64,000 bases of DNA from assembly GCA_905207705.1 (NCBI GenBank), contig CAJLMA010000002.1, positions 310,001 through 374,000 on the forward strand, written 5' to 3'. Source of the DNA: an uncultured Prevotellaceae bacterium. Lineage in GTDB: Bacteria > Bacteroidota > Bacteroidia > Bacteroidales > Muribaculaceae. Positions 1 to 8,614 of the stretch are shown piece after piece; the stretch's first letter is position 1, and each line of letters begins with the position of its first letter. The notes beneath the pieces were generated by a model. It was not told the DNA's origin and made no database searches. It saw nothing but the letters and a program-made list of their open reading frames with translations. A program made the position numbers and the translations under genes.

Positions 1-716
1 CTCGGAAAAAAGCAAAAGACCCTCTATATTTAGGTTGCCTGCTTATTAAAGCCGGAGAAGCCGACGGACAAGTAGCCGGTGCAAAAAACACTACCGGAAA
101 TGTATTAAGGGCAGCATTCCAAGTAATAAAGACCCAACCCGGCATCAGCGTCGTGTCAGGCGCATTCTTGATGTTGCTGCCATCCAATTCTCCTTATGGC
201 ACCGACAACATGCTCGTCTTTGCCGATTGCGCAGTCGTTCCGATGCCCGATGCAAATGAATTGGCACAAATCGCCATCGCGACAGCAAAAACAGCCCGCG
301 ACATTGCCGGAATAGAACCTCGCGTAGCTATGCTCAGCTTCTCTACAAAGGGCAGCGCCAAACATGAAAACGTTGACAAAGTGGTTGAAGCCACAAGAAT
401 TGCAAAAGAAACCGACCCGACATTGAAAATAGATGGCGAACTGCAAGCTGATGCCGCACTGGTTCCTTCAGTGGGATTGAGCAAGGCACCGGGCAGCAGC
501 ATCGCCGGACATGCCAACGTGCTGGTATTCCCGTCGCTCGATGTCGGAAACATCGCCTACAAGCTCGTTCAACGCATCGGCAACGTACAAGCCGTAGGTC
601 CAATTCTGCAAGGCCTTGCCCGACCGGTCAACGACTTGTCGAGGGGTTGCAGCGCCGAAGACATTTTCAAGACTATAATAATAACCTGCAATCAGGCCAT
701 AGGCATGAAACACTGA
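1..716 (+). CDS. pta: Phosphate acetyltransferase, 3' part (5' end outside window)
   Basis: The reading frame is already open at base 3 and runs to a TGA at 714-716, so only the C-terminal ~237 residues are visible. The enzyme swaps phosphate and CoA on acetyl groups (acetyl-CoA + Pi to acetyl-phosphate + CoA) in the cytoplasm. The visible part has typical Pta C-terminal-domain sequence: a GEADGQVAGAKNTTG stretch near the left edge and GLARPVNDLSRGCS close to the end. The complete ackA starts 54 bp downstream on the same strand, the usual pta-ackA pair of fermentative bacteria. An internal GTG at 153 could be mistaken for a start, but homology clearly continues upstream of it. Confidence 0.95.
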   Translation, partial: RKKAKDPLYLGCLLIKAGEADGQVAGAKNTTGNVLRAAFQVIKTQPGISVVSGAFLMLLPSNSPYGTDNMLVFADCAVVPMPDANELAQIAIATAKTARDIAGIEPRVAMLSFSTKGSAKHENVDKVVEATRIAKETDPTLKIDGELQADAALVPSVGLSKAPGSSIAGHANVLVFPSLDVGNIAYKLVQRIGNVQAVGPILQGLARPVNDLSRGCSAEDIFKTIIITCNQAIGMKH

Positions 717-770
717 TGCTTAATGCTCGGATCTTGATTGAAATTCTCAAAAACGACAAAAAACATAATC

Positions 771-1982
771 ATGAACATATTAGTGCTTAATTGCGGCAGT
801 AGCTCAATTAAATACAAACTGATTGAAATCAAAGCAAACAAAGTACTTGCCGAAGGCGGTGTTGAAAAAATAGGATTGCACGACGCCTTCATCAAGTTCA
901 AGCTCGCCGACGGTTCTAAAAAAATAGTCGAACTGAACATCTCCGACCATAACGGTGCCATAAAGGCCATACTCGACATGCTCACAAGTCCTGAGTACGG
1001 CAGCATAAAATCTTTTGACGAAATAGACGCCGTAGGCCATCGCGTCGTTCACGGCGGTGAAAAGTTCAACAAGAGCGTGCTCATCGATGATGAGGTCATT
1101 GCTAAAATCAAAGAATGTTACAGCATCGCGCCTTTGCACAATCCTGTAAACATGGCTGGCATAGATGCCATAACAAGCATCCTGCCCAACATACCCCAAG
1201 TTGCAGTATTCGACACGGCTTTCCATCAGACGATGCCTGCCGAGTCCTACATGTACGCATTGCCATATAAATATTATGCCGAAGATGGTATCCGTCGTTA
1301 CGGATTCCATGGCACAAGCCATCGCTACGTTTCCAAACGCGTGTGTGAATTCCTCAATGTCGATTATACATCACAAAAAATAATTACTTGCCACATAGGA
1401 AACGGCGGCAGCATAACAGCCGTAAAGAATGGCAAGAGCATCGACACCTCAATGGGATTGACTCCGGTCGAAGGCTTGATGATGGGTACTCGATGTGGCG
1501 ATGTTGACCCGGGCGCACTCACGTTCATAATGGAAAAGCACAATCTCTCGGCAGCACAACTGCAAAAGGTCATAAACAAGGAAAGTGGCGTTGCAGGATT
1601 CTCGGAAGTATCCTCCGACATGCGTGAAATCGAAGCCGCCATTGCCGAAGGCAACGAACGTGCAAAACTCGCCTTGAGAATGTATGAACACCGCATAACC
1701 AAATACATAGGCGCTTATGCAGCCGAAATGGGAGGCGTGGACATCATCGTGTTCACCGGCGGTGTAGGTGAAAACCAGCATGGTGTGAGAGAAAACGTTT
1801 GTGCCACACTCGGATTTATGGGCGTGGAAATCGACAAGCAAGTAAACGCTTCGACAAGAGGAACCGAAACGATAATTTCCACACCAAGCTCCAAAGTCAA
1901 GGTTGTCGTAATTCCTACCGACGAGGAATATATGATTGCTCGCGACACCGAAGCAATCATTGAAGGGAAAGAAATAATCTGA
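771..1982 (+). CDS. ackA: Acetate kinase
   Basis: Makes ATP and acetate from acetyl-phosphate and ADP, the substrate-level phosphorylation step paired with Pta. The 403-residue length is normal for the family. The N-terminus MNILVLNCGSSSIKYK is the ASKHA-fold phosphate-1 loop. HIGNGGS begins near residue 208, and the Arg/Asp-containing segment GTRCGDVDPG follows; both are acetate kinase signatures. The frame is open 33 bp further upstream to a TTG at 738, but the family N-terminus begins at the ATG at 771, so that start is chosen. A strong hairpin terminator follows at 2010-2057. Confidence 0.97.
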   Translation: MNILVLNCGSSSIKYKLIEIKANKVLAEGGVEKIGLHDAFIKFKLADGSKKIVELNISDHNGAIKAILDMLTSPEYGSIKSFDEIDAVGHRVVHGGEKFNKSVLIDDEVIAKIKECYSIAPLHNPVNMAGIDAITSILPNIPQVAVFDTAFHQTMPAESYMYALPYKYYAEDGIRRYGFHGTSHRYVSKRVCEFLNVDYTSQKIITCHIGNGGSITAVKNGKSIDTSMGLTPVEGLMMGTRCGDVDPGALTFIMEKHNLSAAQLQKVINKESGVAGFSEVSSDMREIEAAIAEGNERAKLALRMYEHRITKYIGAYAAEMGGVDIIVFTGGVGENQHGVRENVCATLGFMGVEIDKQVNASTRGTETIISTPSSKVKVVVIPTDEEYMIARDTEAIIEGKEII

Positions 1983-2009
1983 CGTTCCAATATTTTTTTC
2001 ACATAGGCC

Positions 2010-2057
2010 AAAGCACACTGCACAACAACTCATTGCGCAGTGTGCTTTGCTTTTTTA
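2010..2057 (+). terminator. Terminator of pta-ackA
   Basis: A 12-bp perfect stem (2010-2021 with 2037-2048) with a 15-nt loop is followed by GCTTTTTT. It lies 28 bp after the ackA stop. Confidence 0.85.
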
Positions 2058-2139
2058 TACTTTAATCTCATTTACCTGTCCCAAAATCCAATTCCACCGC
2101 CATTTTGAACATATAGGCGACAAGAAAATATTTGCTTCG

Positions 2140-2171
2140 TTTCATAATTTAAACATTTATTCTTAACTTTG
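2140..2171 (+). promoter_or_regulatory. Bacteroidetes-type promoter before the acyltransferase gene
   Basis: TAACTTTG at 2164-2171 matches the -7 consensus TAnnTTTG. TTTC lies 20 bp upstream at 2140-2143 as the -33 element. This predicts a transcript start near 2176, about 27 nt before the ATG at 2203. Confidence 0.6.
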
Positions 2172-2202
2172 GAAAGTATATGTTTATCTATAAACGATTA
2201 AT

Positions 2203-3378
2203 ATGGATTGCGGAGAAATTAAAGTTCCTGAAGAATTTTCAGATATAAGCCCCTACAACGACGAAGACTTTCATAAAGAAATGGAATTCCTCGTTAAAGA
2301 ACCGGGATTCGAGCATGCAGTTAGATATGTAATGCCCAACGTTGACTATCAACAATTTTGCAACACTTTGCTGCAAATACAAAATAAGCACGACTTCCAA
2401 ATGTTAATCATGCTGCCATTCTTGGAGAAATTGGAACATGAAACCACATCTGGAGTCACTTCAAGTGGAATTGAAAACCTCGTCAAGGGCGTATCTAATG
2501 TTTTCATTTCCAACCATAGGGACATCGTCCTTGATGCTTCTTTCTTGAATATATGCCTTACCCGCAACGGTGCGCCGACAACAGAAATTGCAATAGGCAA
2601 CAACCTGCTCATATACCCTTGGATTTCAACATTGGTGAAGCTGAACAAAAGCTTCATTGTAAAGCGCGACAGCAGCAAGCGCCATGCACTTGAAGCCGCA
2701 CAGCACTTGTCGGGATACATTAGATTTGCAATAACGCAAAAGAAGCAATCTATCTGGATTTCACAAAGGCAAGGACGCGCCAAGGACAGCGACGACCGCA
2801 CCCAAGAAAGCCTGATAAAAATGCTCGCGCTCGCCGGCGACCGCAACTTAGTCGACAGCATAAAGGAACTCAACTTGATGCCGGTTTCCATAAGTTATGA
2901 ATACGATCCAAATGACTATTTGAAAGCCAAAGAATTCCTTATGCGCAGCAAGGATCCCGACTTTAAAAAATCGCAGCACGACGACCTCGTCAGCATGGAA
3001 ACAGGACTGTTGCAATACAAAGGCAACTTGCATTTCCACTTCTGCCCTTGCATAAACAAAAGCCTCGACCGCATACCGGCCGAATGCGACCGCAACGAAG
3101 TGGCAAGAATAATCGGCCAAATAATCGACAAAGAGATACATTCCAATTATTTCATATACAAAAACAACTACATTGCATACGACGTGGTCAACGAATGTTC
3201 CAAATTTGCCGACAAGTACACTGCAGCCGACAAAGATACGTTCAATTCCTATCTCGACAACCAAATCAAAAAGACCGACATGCAATTGGACGATAACGAT
3301 TGCCAATTCATGAAGCACATGATGTTGATAATGTACGCCAATCCGCTTACAAATCAACTTGCTGCATTAAACAAATAA
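2203..3378 (+). CDS. Lysophospholipid acyltransferase (PlsB/PlsC-type)
   Basis: Probable acyltransferase of phospholipid or lysophospholipid synthesis, 391 residues. The recognisable core is SNHRDIVLD around H105, followed by a short hydrophobic segment and a basic stretch, as in glycerol-phosphate acyltransferases. The His-to-Asp spacing here is HX5D (H105, D111) rather than the textbook HX4D; D107 is an alternative acidic partner. No signal peptide is visible. It has its own promoter (2140-2171) and is followed 25 bp later by a membrane phosphoesterase gene on the same strand. The family assignment is good; the acyl acceptor is unknown. Confidence 0.75.
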   Translation: MDCGEIKVPEEFSDISPYNDEDFHKEMEFLVKEPGFEHAVRYVMPNVDYQQFCNTLLQIQNKHDFQMLIMLPFLEKLEHETTSGVTSSGIENLVKGVSNVFISNHRDIVLDASFLNICLTRNGAPTTEIAIGNNLLIYPWISTLVKLNKSFIVKRDSSKRHALEAAQHLSGYIRFAITQKKQSIWISQRQGRAKDSDDRTQESLIKMLALAGDRNLVDSIKELNLMPVSISYEYDPNDYLKAKEFLMRSKDPDFKKSQHDDLVSMETGLLQYKGNLHFHFCPCINKSLDRIPAECDRNEVARIIGQIIDKEIHSNYFIYKNNYIAYDVVNECSKFADKYTAADKDTFNSYLDNQIKKTDMQLDDNDCQFMKHMMLIMYANPLTNQLAALNK

Positions 3379-3403
3379 ATAGATAATAACAAAGTTTTAC
3401 GGC

Positions 3404-4594
3404 ATGAGACTCCAATGGATTCCGCTTATTATAGCAATAATAATCAATCTTGCCTCTGACTGTTATATATACTACAAGCTAAAAAAAGTATTCAAGCCCA
3501 AATGGATAAGATACTCGCATCTAGGCTTGGCAGCAGTCCTTTTCCTATATATAATCACGGCTGTTTCCATCCCGAACAGGTCGGTAGGCAATACAACTCT
3601 TGTGGCTATAATGTGGATGCTGTACAGTTATTTCTCTTTCTATATTCCAAAGTATTTTGCCATAATCACACTTTGGATATGCAAGATTCCAAAATTATGG
3701 AGAAGGAAACAACTTCCATATTCGGGTATTATAGCAACCATTGTCGGAACCATAATATTTGGTACCATGTGGTGGGGGGCACTTGTCACGCGAACCGACT
3801 ACGAGATAAAAGAGGTTACTCTGCAATTCGACAATCTTCCACCCCAATTTGACGGATACAGAATGGTACAATTCTCCGATCTCCATGTCGGAAGTTATGC
3901 CGGAGACACGACTTATGTTGCCGACCTTGTAAATGCCATCAACGGACTGGATGCCGACATAGTATTTTTCACCGGTGACCTCGTAAACAGGCAAACAGAT
4001 GAAGTATTGCCTTTTATTCCTGTATTAAGCAGGCTTGATGCACCCGACGGAGTATATTCGATTCTCGGCAATCATGATTACGGCGATTACAAAGAATGGA
4101 AGACTCCTGAAGAGAAAATCCAAAACAACCTGTGGATGGCTCAATTACAGGCCAATATGGGATGGAAACTGATGAACAATTGCGACACCGTGATTCACCG
4201 TGGCGACCAATCAATAACATTGATTGGCGTGGAAAACTGGGGTGAACCGCCATTTTCGCAATATGGCAAACTATCGGAAGCACATCCTGCACTGAACGAC
4301 GACAACTTCAAGATTCTTTTATCACACAACCCTAAACATTGGCGTGGAGAAGTATTGCCGCTATCCAATATAGACTTGATGCTGGCCGGACACACACACG
4401 CAATGCAGATAGAGATAAACATGTTTGGAATGCGTTTGTCACCTTCGGCATGGGTATATCCTGAGTGGGCAGGAATTTATGAAGAGGACGGACAAATATT
4501 ATATGTCAACATAGGCATTGGTGAAGTTGCCATACCGATGAGAATAGGAGCCACGCCCGAAATTACACTTATAACCCTAAAAAAAGCCGGATAA
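3404..4594 (+). CDS. Membrane metallophosphoesterase (YaeI/YkuE-like)
   Basis: A 396-residue calcineurin-type phosphoesterase with a membrane-spanning N-terminal third (about four hydrophobic segments before residue 135). The catalytic domain carries every metal-binding block in order: D159-x-H161 (DLHVGSY), TGDLVN, GNHD at 222-225, SHNP, and GHTH at 329-332. Relatives in this architecture are annotated as lipid or nucleotide phosphoesterases acting at the membrane; the substrate cannot be read from sequence. The next gene (Tex) starts one base after its stop, so the two are almost certainly co-transcribed. Confidence 0.85.
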   Translation: MRLQWIPLIIAIIINLASDCYIYYKLKKVFKPKWIRYSHLGLAAVLFLYIITAVSIPNRSVGNTTLVAIMWMLYSYFSFYIPKYFAIITLWICKIPKLWRRKQLPYSGIIATIVGTIIFGTMWWGALVTRTDYEIKEVTLQFDNLPPQFDGYRMVQFSDLHVGSYAGDTTYVADLVNAINGLDADIVFFTGDLVNRQTDEVLPFIPVLSRLDAPDGVYSILGNHDYGDYKEWKTPEEKIQNNLWMAQLQANMGWKLMNNCDTVIHRGDQSITLIGVENWGEPPFSQYGKLSEAHPALNDDNFKILLSHNPKHWRGEVLPLSNIDLMLAGHTHAMQIEINMFGMRLSPSAWVYPEWAGIYEEDGQILYVNIGIGEVAIPMRIGATPEITLITLKKAG

Positions 4595-4595
4595 C

Positions 4596-6725
4596 GTGGA
4601 TGACATTTTCAACATAATAGCCCTAAAGACAGGTATAAACGAGAAGATTGTCAGAAAGACAATCAACTTGCTTGATGACGGAGCCACGATTCCGTTCATC
4701 AGCAGATACCGTAAAGAAGCAACCGGCGGGCTGAATGAAATACAAATACAATCCATCTCAGATGAATACAAGGCATTGGAAGAATTGACAAAAAGAAGAG
4801 AATTCATCCAAGATGCAATTGCCAATGCAGGGAAAATGACCGACGAGCTATCCGAACGAATAGCCAATTGCTGGAACGCCCAAGAACTGGAAGACATATA
4901 CCTTCCATTCAAGCCGAAGCGACGCACGCGCGCCGAGGCGGCAAGGGCTCTCGGCCTTGAGCCATTGGCCAAGATTATAATGTCGCAACATGCTTTCGAC
5001 ATAGAGTCAAAAGCTGAACGATTCCTTAATGATGGCGTTGAGAATGTCGAGCAAGCCATAAATGGTGCATCCGACATAATAGCCGAGTGGATAGCCGAAA
5101 ATGAAAGAATCAGAAACATAGTGAGAGCCTCTTTCAGGGCAACCGCGCAAATATCATCTAAAGTAATAAAAGGTAAGGAAATCGAAGGAGAAAAATACCG
5201 CAATTATTTTGACTGTATCGATTCACTGCGCAATATTGCATCACACAGGTTGTTGGCAATGCGAAGAGGAGAAAAAGAGGGTTTCCTGAAAATTTCAATC
5301 TCAAACGATGACGAAACGGCCATGCGTAATATAAAGCATGTGACTGTCAAAGGCAACTGCGAGGCATCTGCCATAGTCGATAGAGCCTCTTGCGACAGCT
5401 ACAGACGCCTCATCAGGCCATCGATTGAAACCGAATTTGCAACAGCAGCCAAAGAAAAAGCCGATGACAAAGCTATAGAACTGTTTGCAACCAACCTAAG
5501 ACAACTGCTGTTTGCACCTCCATTAGGACACAAACGCATCCTTGCCATAGATCCGGGATTCCGTACAGGTTGCAAAGTCGTGTGCCTCGACGAGCAAGGG
5601 AATCTTCTTCACGACTGTGTCATATACCCTACACCACCACGCAATGACTTTGAAGGCGCAAAAAAAATATTGTTATCTCTCATCCAAAAATATGAAATTG
5701 AAGCAATTTCCCTCGGTAACGGGACAGCAAGCCGCGAGACCGAACAATTCCTTGCTTCTATCAACTTGCCCGACAATGTAAAGACCTATGTCGTCAACGA
5801 AAGCGGCGCATCGATTTACTCGGCTTCACAAGTCGCACGCGACGAGTTCCCCGATAAGGACGTGACAGTGAGAGGTGCCGTTTCTATTGGCAGACGATTG
5901 CTCGACCCACTTGCCGAACTGGTAAAGATTGACCCGAAATCAATTGGTGTTGGGCAGTATCAGCACGACGTAGACCAGACTAAGCTGAAACATGCCTTGA
6001 ATTTCACTGTCGAGAGCTGCGTTAACAGTGTAGGCGTCAACGTAAACACAGCATCGCCCGAATTGTTGTCATACATCTCTGGACTCGGTCCGGTCCTTGC
6101 TCGCAACATCGTAAAATATAGAGCCGAAAATGGAGACTTCGCCTCTCGTTCAGATTTATTGAAAGTTCCGAGAATGGGTGAAAAGGCATTTAAAATGGCC
6201 GCAGGCTTCCTGCGTGTGCCACTTAGCGACAACCCCCTCGACAACACATCGGTTCATCCCGAGCGATACGAGCTTGTAAAGAAAATGGCAAGCGACTATG
6301 ACTGCTCGGTCGATGAATTGATTAAAAACAAGCAGCAACGCAACAGAATAGACCTTAAACGATATGTCTCGGATGAAGTGGGCATGCCTACGCTCACCGA
6401 CATAATGACCGAACTCGAAAAGCCGGGACGAGATCCACGAACTGATTCAGCTAAGACGATATTCGACAATAATGTAAATTCCATCGAAGACCTGCATGAG
6501 GGAATGGAACTTCGAGGAGTCGTGACAAATATAACTCAATTCGGCATTTTTGTCGATATTGGAGTCCACACAAATGGCCTCGTCCACATATCTGAAATAA
6601 GCGACAAGTTCATCTCATCGCCATCCGATGTGGTAAGAATCGGCGACACAGTGAAAGTGAGAATAATCAGTGTGGACAAAGGAAGAAACAGAATAGCACT
6701 ATCAATGAAAAATATAAAACAATGA
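4596..6725 (+). CDS. tex: Tex-family S1 RNA-binding transcription accessory protein
   Basis: A 709-residue cytoplasmic protein with full Tex architecture: a helical N-terminal domain with ISRYRKEATGGL, a YqgF/RNase-H-like domain starting near residue 314 (ILAIDPGFRTGCKV), a helix-hairpin-helix region near 483-550 (NTASPELLSYISGLGPVLA), and an S1 RNA-binding domain from about 634 to the end. Tex proteins bind nucleic acids and affect transcription and stress tolerance; the precise role is not settled. GTG at 4596 is the only plausible start, one base after the preceding stop. The stop overlaps the next ATG as ATGA. Confidence 0.93.
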   Translation: MDDIFNIIALKTGINEKIVRKTINLLDDGATIPFISRYRKEATGGLNEIQIQSISDEYKALEELTKRREFIQDAIANAGKMTDELSERIANCWNAQELEDIYLPFKPKRRTRAEAARALGLEPLAKIIMSQHAFDIESKAERFLNDGVENVEQAINGASDIIAEWIAENERIRNIVRASFRATAQISSKVIKGKEIEGEKYRNYFDCIDSLRNIASHRLLAMRRGEKEGFLKISISNDDETAMRNIKHVTVKGNCEASAIVDRASCDSYRRLIRPSIETEFATAAKEKADDKAIELFATNLRQLLFAPPLGHKRILAIDPGFRTGCKVVCLDEQGNLLHDCVIYPTPPRNDFEGAKKILLSLIQKYEIEAISLGNGTASRETEQFLASINLPDNVKTYVVNESGASIYSASQVARDEFPDKDVTVRGAVSIGRRLLDPLAELVKIDPKSIGVGQYQHDVDQTKLKHALNFTVESCVNSVGVNVNTASPELLSYISGLGPVLARNIVKYRAENGDFASRSDLLKVPRMGEKAFKMAAGFLRVPLSDNPLDNTSVHPERYELVKKMASDYDCSVDELIKNKQQRNRIDLKRYVSDEVGMPTLTDIMTELEKPGRDPRTDSAKTIFDNNVNSIEDLHEGMELRGVVTNITQFGIFVDIGVHTNGLVHISEISDKFISSPSDVVRIGDTVKVRIISVDKGRNRIALSMKNIKQ

Positions 6726-7099
6726 ACTCTCTTGTTATAAGTATTGGCAGCAACAGCCGCGACAGGCAATGGCAAGTCGAACATGCCATCCTATGGCTAA
6801 AAAAGCAACTGAGCGGCACCAAAGTGTCCTCAATATACAATTCGGAGGCGGCCAACCACCGCGAGCCTGACTATCTCAACGCCGTAATGTATGGTGAATG
6901 CAAGCACGATCTTGCCACAATTACCCATAAAGTAAAAGAATATGAAACTATCTGCGGCCGCACTCCTGTAAGCAAGCTGTCTGGAAACATTCCCATGGAT
7001 CTCGACATAGTAATTTGGAACGGCGAGACGATACGCATCACCGATTTCAACCAAGCCTACTTCCAGAAAGGATGGAACGAAATTAAAGATTCCATTTAA
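6722..7099 (+). CDS. HPPK-like protein (FolK family), degenerate and short
   Basis: 125 residues resembling 6-hydroxymethyl-7,8-dihydropterin pyrophosphokinase of folate synthesis. Family landmarks are the N-terminal ISIGSN, the EPDYLNAV segment, and PMDLDIVIWNGE, whose two Asp residues match the Mg-binding pair of HPPK. It departs from active enzymes in several places. The Arg just before the DLD motif (R92 in E. coli) is Ile; only the first Arg of the GRxR segment remains; and the protein ends about 30 residues early, with no xPHxxMxxRxF block. It overlaps the tex stop by four bases, so it is translationally coupled. It may be a non-catalytic paralogue; a true folK would then be elsewhere. 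Confidence 0.7.
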   Translation: MNSLVISIGSNSRDRQWQVEHAILWLKKQLSGTKVSSIYNSEAANHREPDYLNAVMYGECKHDLATITHKVKEYETICGRTPVSKLSGNIPMDLDIVIWNGETIRITDFNQAYFQKGWNEIKDSI

Positions 7100-7112
7100 G
7101 ACTCTCTTATTG

Positions 7113-7838
7113 ATGGACATTACATATATCGGCCACAGTGGTTTTGCAATTGAATCGGACAATGGCTGCACGTTAGTATTCGACTTTTTTAAAGATGACA
7201 ACAATGTAGCTAATGCAATATTGAAACGAGCCCGAAAACTGCTTGTATTTGCATCACACAGCCATCCCGACCATTTCAATCCAGAAATATTCAATTGGCA
7301 GACAAAGGTGGCAAATGAGCCACACTACATCCTGTCAAACGATATACGGAAGAAACTCAAACGACAACATTTTGACAAAATTCCTCCACTCACCAATTTC
7401 ATGCATGCAAATGAAAAACTTGAATGTAACGATTTTGTCATTCACTCATTTGAGTCTACCGACGTTGGTGTTTCTTTCCTTGTCGATATAAACGGCATTT
7501 TCATTTTTCATGCCGGCGACTTGAACAACTGGCATTGGCAAGAAGAATCAACGCCTCAAGAGATAAAACAGATGCAATCTCGTTTTCTCTCCATCTTGAA
7601 GCGCATAAAGGCTGTCACGACCGACATACATGTCGCGATGTTCCCAGTCGACCCACGAATAGGTGGCGACTTCTCTCTCGGCGCACGGCAATTTGTCAAT
7701 ACGTTCAAAGTAGTGCACTTCATCCCTATGCACCAATGGGACGATTTTGAGAATTCATGCAACTTCAGCCTTTACCGTAACAACAATTTCGGCAATTATC
7801 ATTGTATGCGCGACGGAGACAAGTTAACAATAAAATAA
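7113..7838 (+). CDS. MBL-fold metallo-hydrolase
   Basis: 241 residues of the metallo-beta-lactamase fold, UlaG/RomA-like in length and start (MDITYIGHSGFAIE). The zinc motif HSHPDH spans residues 49-54. Later blocks include HAGDLNNWHW and HFIPMHQWDDF, which supply the further metal ligands expected of the fold. It is cytoplasmic, with no signal peptide. A TTG one codon upstream (7110) is in frame, but the ATG at 7113 is preferred. It lies 13 bp after the HPPK-like gene in what looks like one transcript. The substrate is unknown. Confidence 0.85.
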   Translation: MDITYIGHSGFAIESDNGCTLVFDFFKDDNNVANAILKRARKLLVFASHSHPDHFNPEIFNWQTKVANEPHYILSNDIRKKLKRQHFDKIPPLTNFMHANEKLECNDFVIHSFESTDVGVSFLVDINGIFIFHAGDLNNWHWQEESTPQEIKQMQSRFLSILKRIKAVTTDIHVAMFPVDPRIGGDFSLGARQFVNTFKVVHFIPMHQWDDFENSCNFSLYRNNNFGNYHCMRDGDKLTIK

Positions 7839-7873
7839 CTACTCATCAATATAATCAAAAAACATATAGCTTT

Positions 7874-8248
7874 ATGAATACACGATTTGACCACTTCAAT
7901 TTCAATGTTTCCAATCTTGATAAAAGCATTAAATTCTACAACGAAGCTCTTAACCTCGTGGAAAAAAGCCGCATCACGGCTCCCGATAGTTCATATATCA
8001 TAGTATATCTCACCGACAACAATTCCGATTTCTTGCTTGAATTGACGTGGCTGAAAGATCACCCACAAAAATATGACCTCGGAGAAACCGAATTCCATTT
8101 ATGTGTAAGAATCGAAGGCGACTACGACAAGACTCGCCAATTCCACAAAGACATGGGAGTGGTGTGCTTCGAAAACACTGAAATGGGATTATACTTTATT
8201 GAAGACCCCGACGGATATTGGATTGAAATACTACCATTGACCAAATAA
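7874..8248 (+). CDS. VOC family protein, glyoxalase I-like
   Basis: 124 residues forming the two beta-alpha-beta-beta-beta halves of a vicinal oxygen chelate protein. The four expected metal ligands are present: H7 (FDHFNFNV), E56 (FLLELTW), H75 (FHLCVRI) and E118 (WIEILP). This is the His/Glu/His/Glu pattern of glyoxalase I (lactoylglutathione lyase), so methylglyoxal detoxification is a reasonable but unproven role. The frame is open 24 codons further upstream, but that stretch has no family resemblance, so the ATG at 7874 is chosen. It follows the MBL-fold hydrolase by 35 bp. Confidence 0.85.
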   Translation: MNTRFDHFNFNVSNLDKSIKFYNEALNLVEKSRITAPDSSYIIVYLTDNNSDFLLELTWLKDHPQKYDLGETEFHLCVRIEGDYDKTRQFHKDMGVVCFENTEMGLYFIEDPDGYWIEILPLTK

Positions 8249-8259
8249 GAATTTGTACT

Positions 8260-8577
8260 ATGGAAATTAAGAATAAAAATGCAAGCGATAAGCAGGGCAA
8301 GAAAACGATGTCATTCAAGTGGCTGGCTGTCTTGTTTCTGATAATTTCACTTGCATTCCTCATAATGCCCATCGATTTTGACGGGCCTATGATTGGGTTC
8401 TTGGACGACTTCTTCATCTTCATGGCGGCCTTCTGCTTTGCATTCAGCCAATTCTCCAAGAAGGCGACTTCAATTGTCAAGAAGCAACTGTATGTGATAT
8501 CATTGACATTCTTGATTCTTGCCATCCTGTGGCTTGCCATCCTCATGTATTCACCCATTCTGCACTGGGTAGCATGA
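8260..8577 (+). CDS. Small integral membrane protein of unknown function
   Basis: A 105-residue protein with a short charged N-terminus and three hydrophobic segments of about 20 residues (roughly 19-38, 45-66 and 77-100). I do not recognise a family. It starts 11 bp after the VOC gene and ends 37 bp before the secreted protease gene, all on one strand, so it is probably part of the same transcript. Confidence 0.65.
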   Translation: MEIKNKNASDKQGKKTMSFKWLAVLFLIISLAFLIMPIDFDGPMIGFLDDFFIFMAAFCFAFSQFSKKATSIVKKQLYVISLTFLILAILWLAILMYSPILHWVA

Positions 8578-8614
8578 TGAGGCATACTTTTCCTATTCTC
8601 AATAACAAATAATT

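Noticed and set aside
738..770. Extended ackA start at TTG
   Set aside because: The extra 11 residues have no family counterpart; the conserved N-terminus begins at the ATG at 771.
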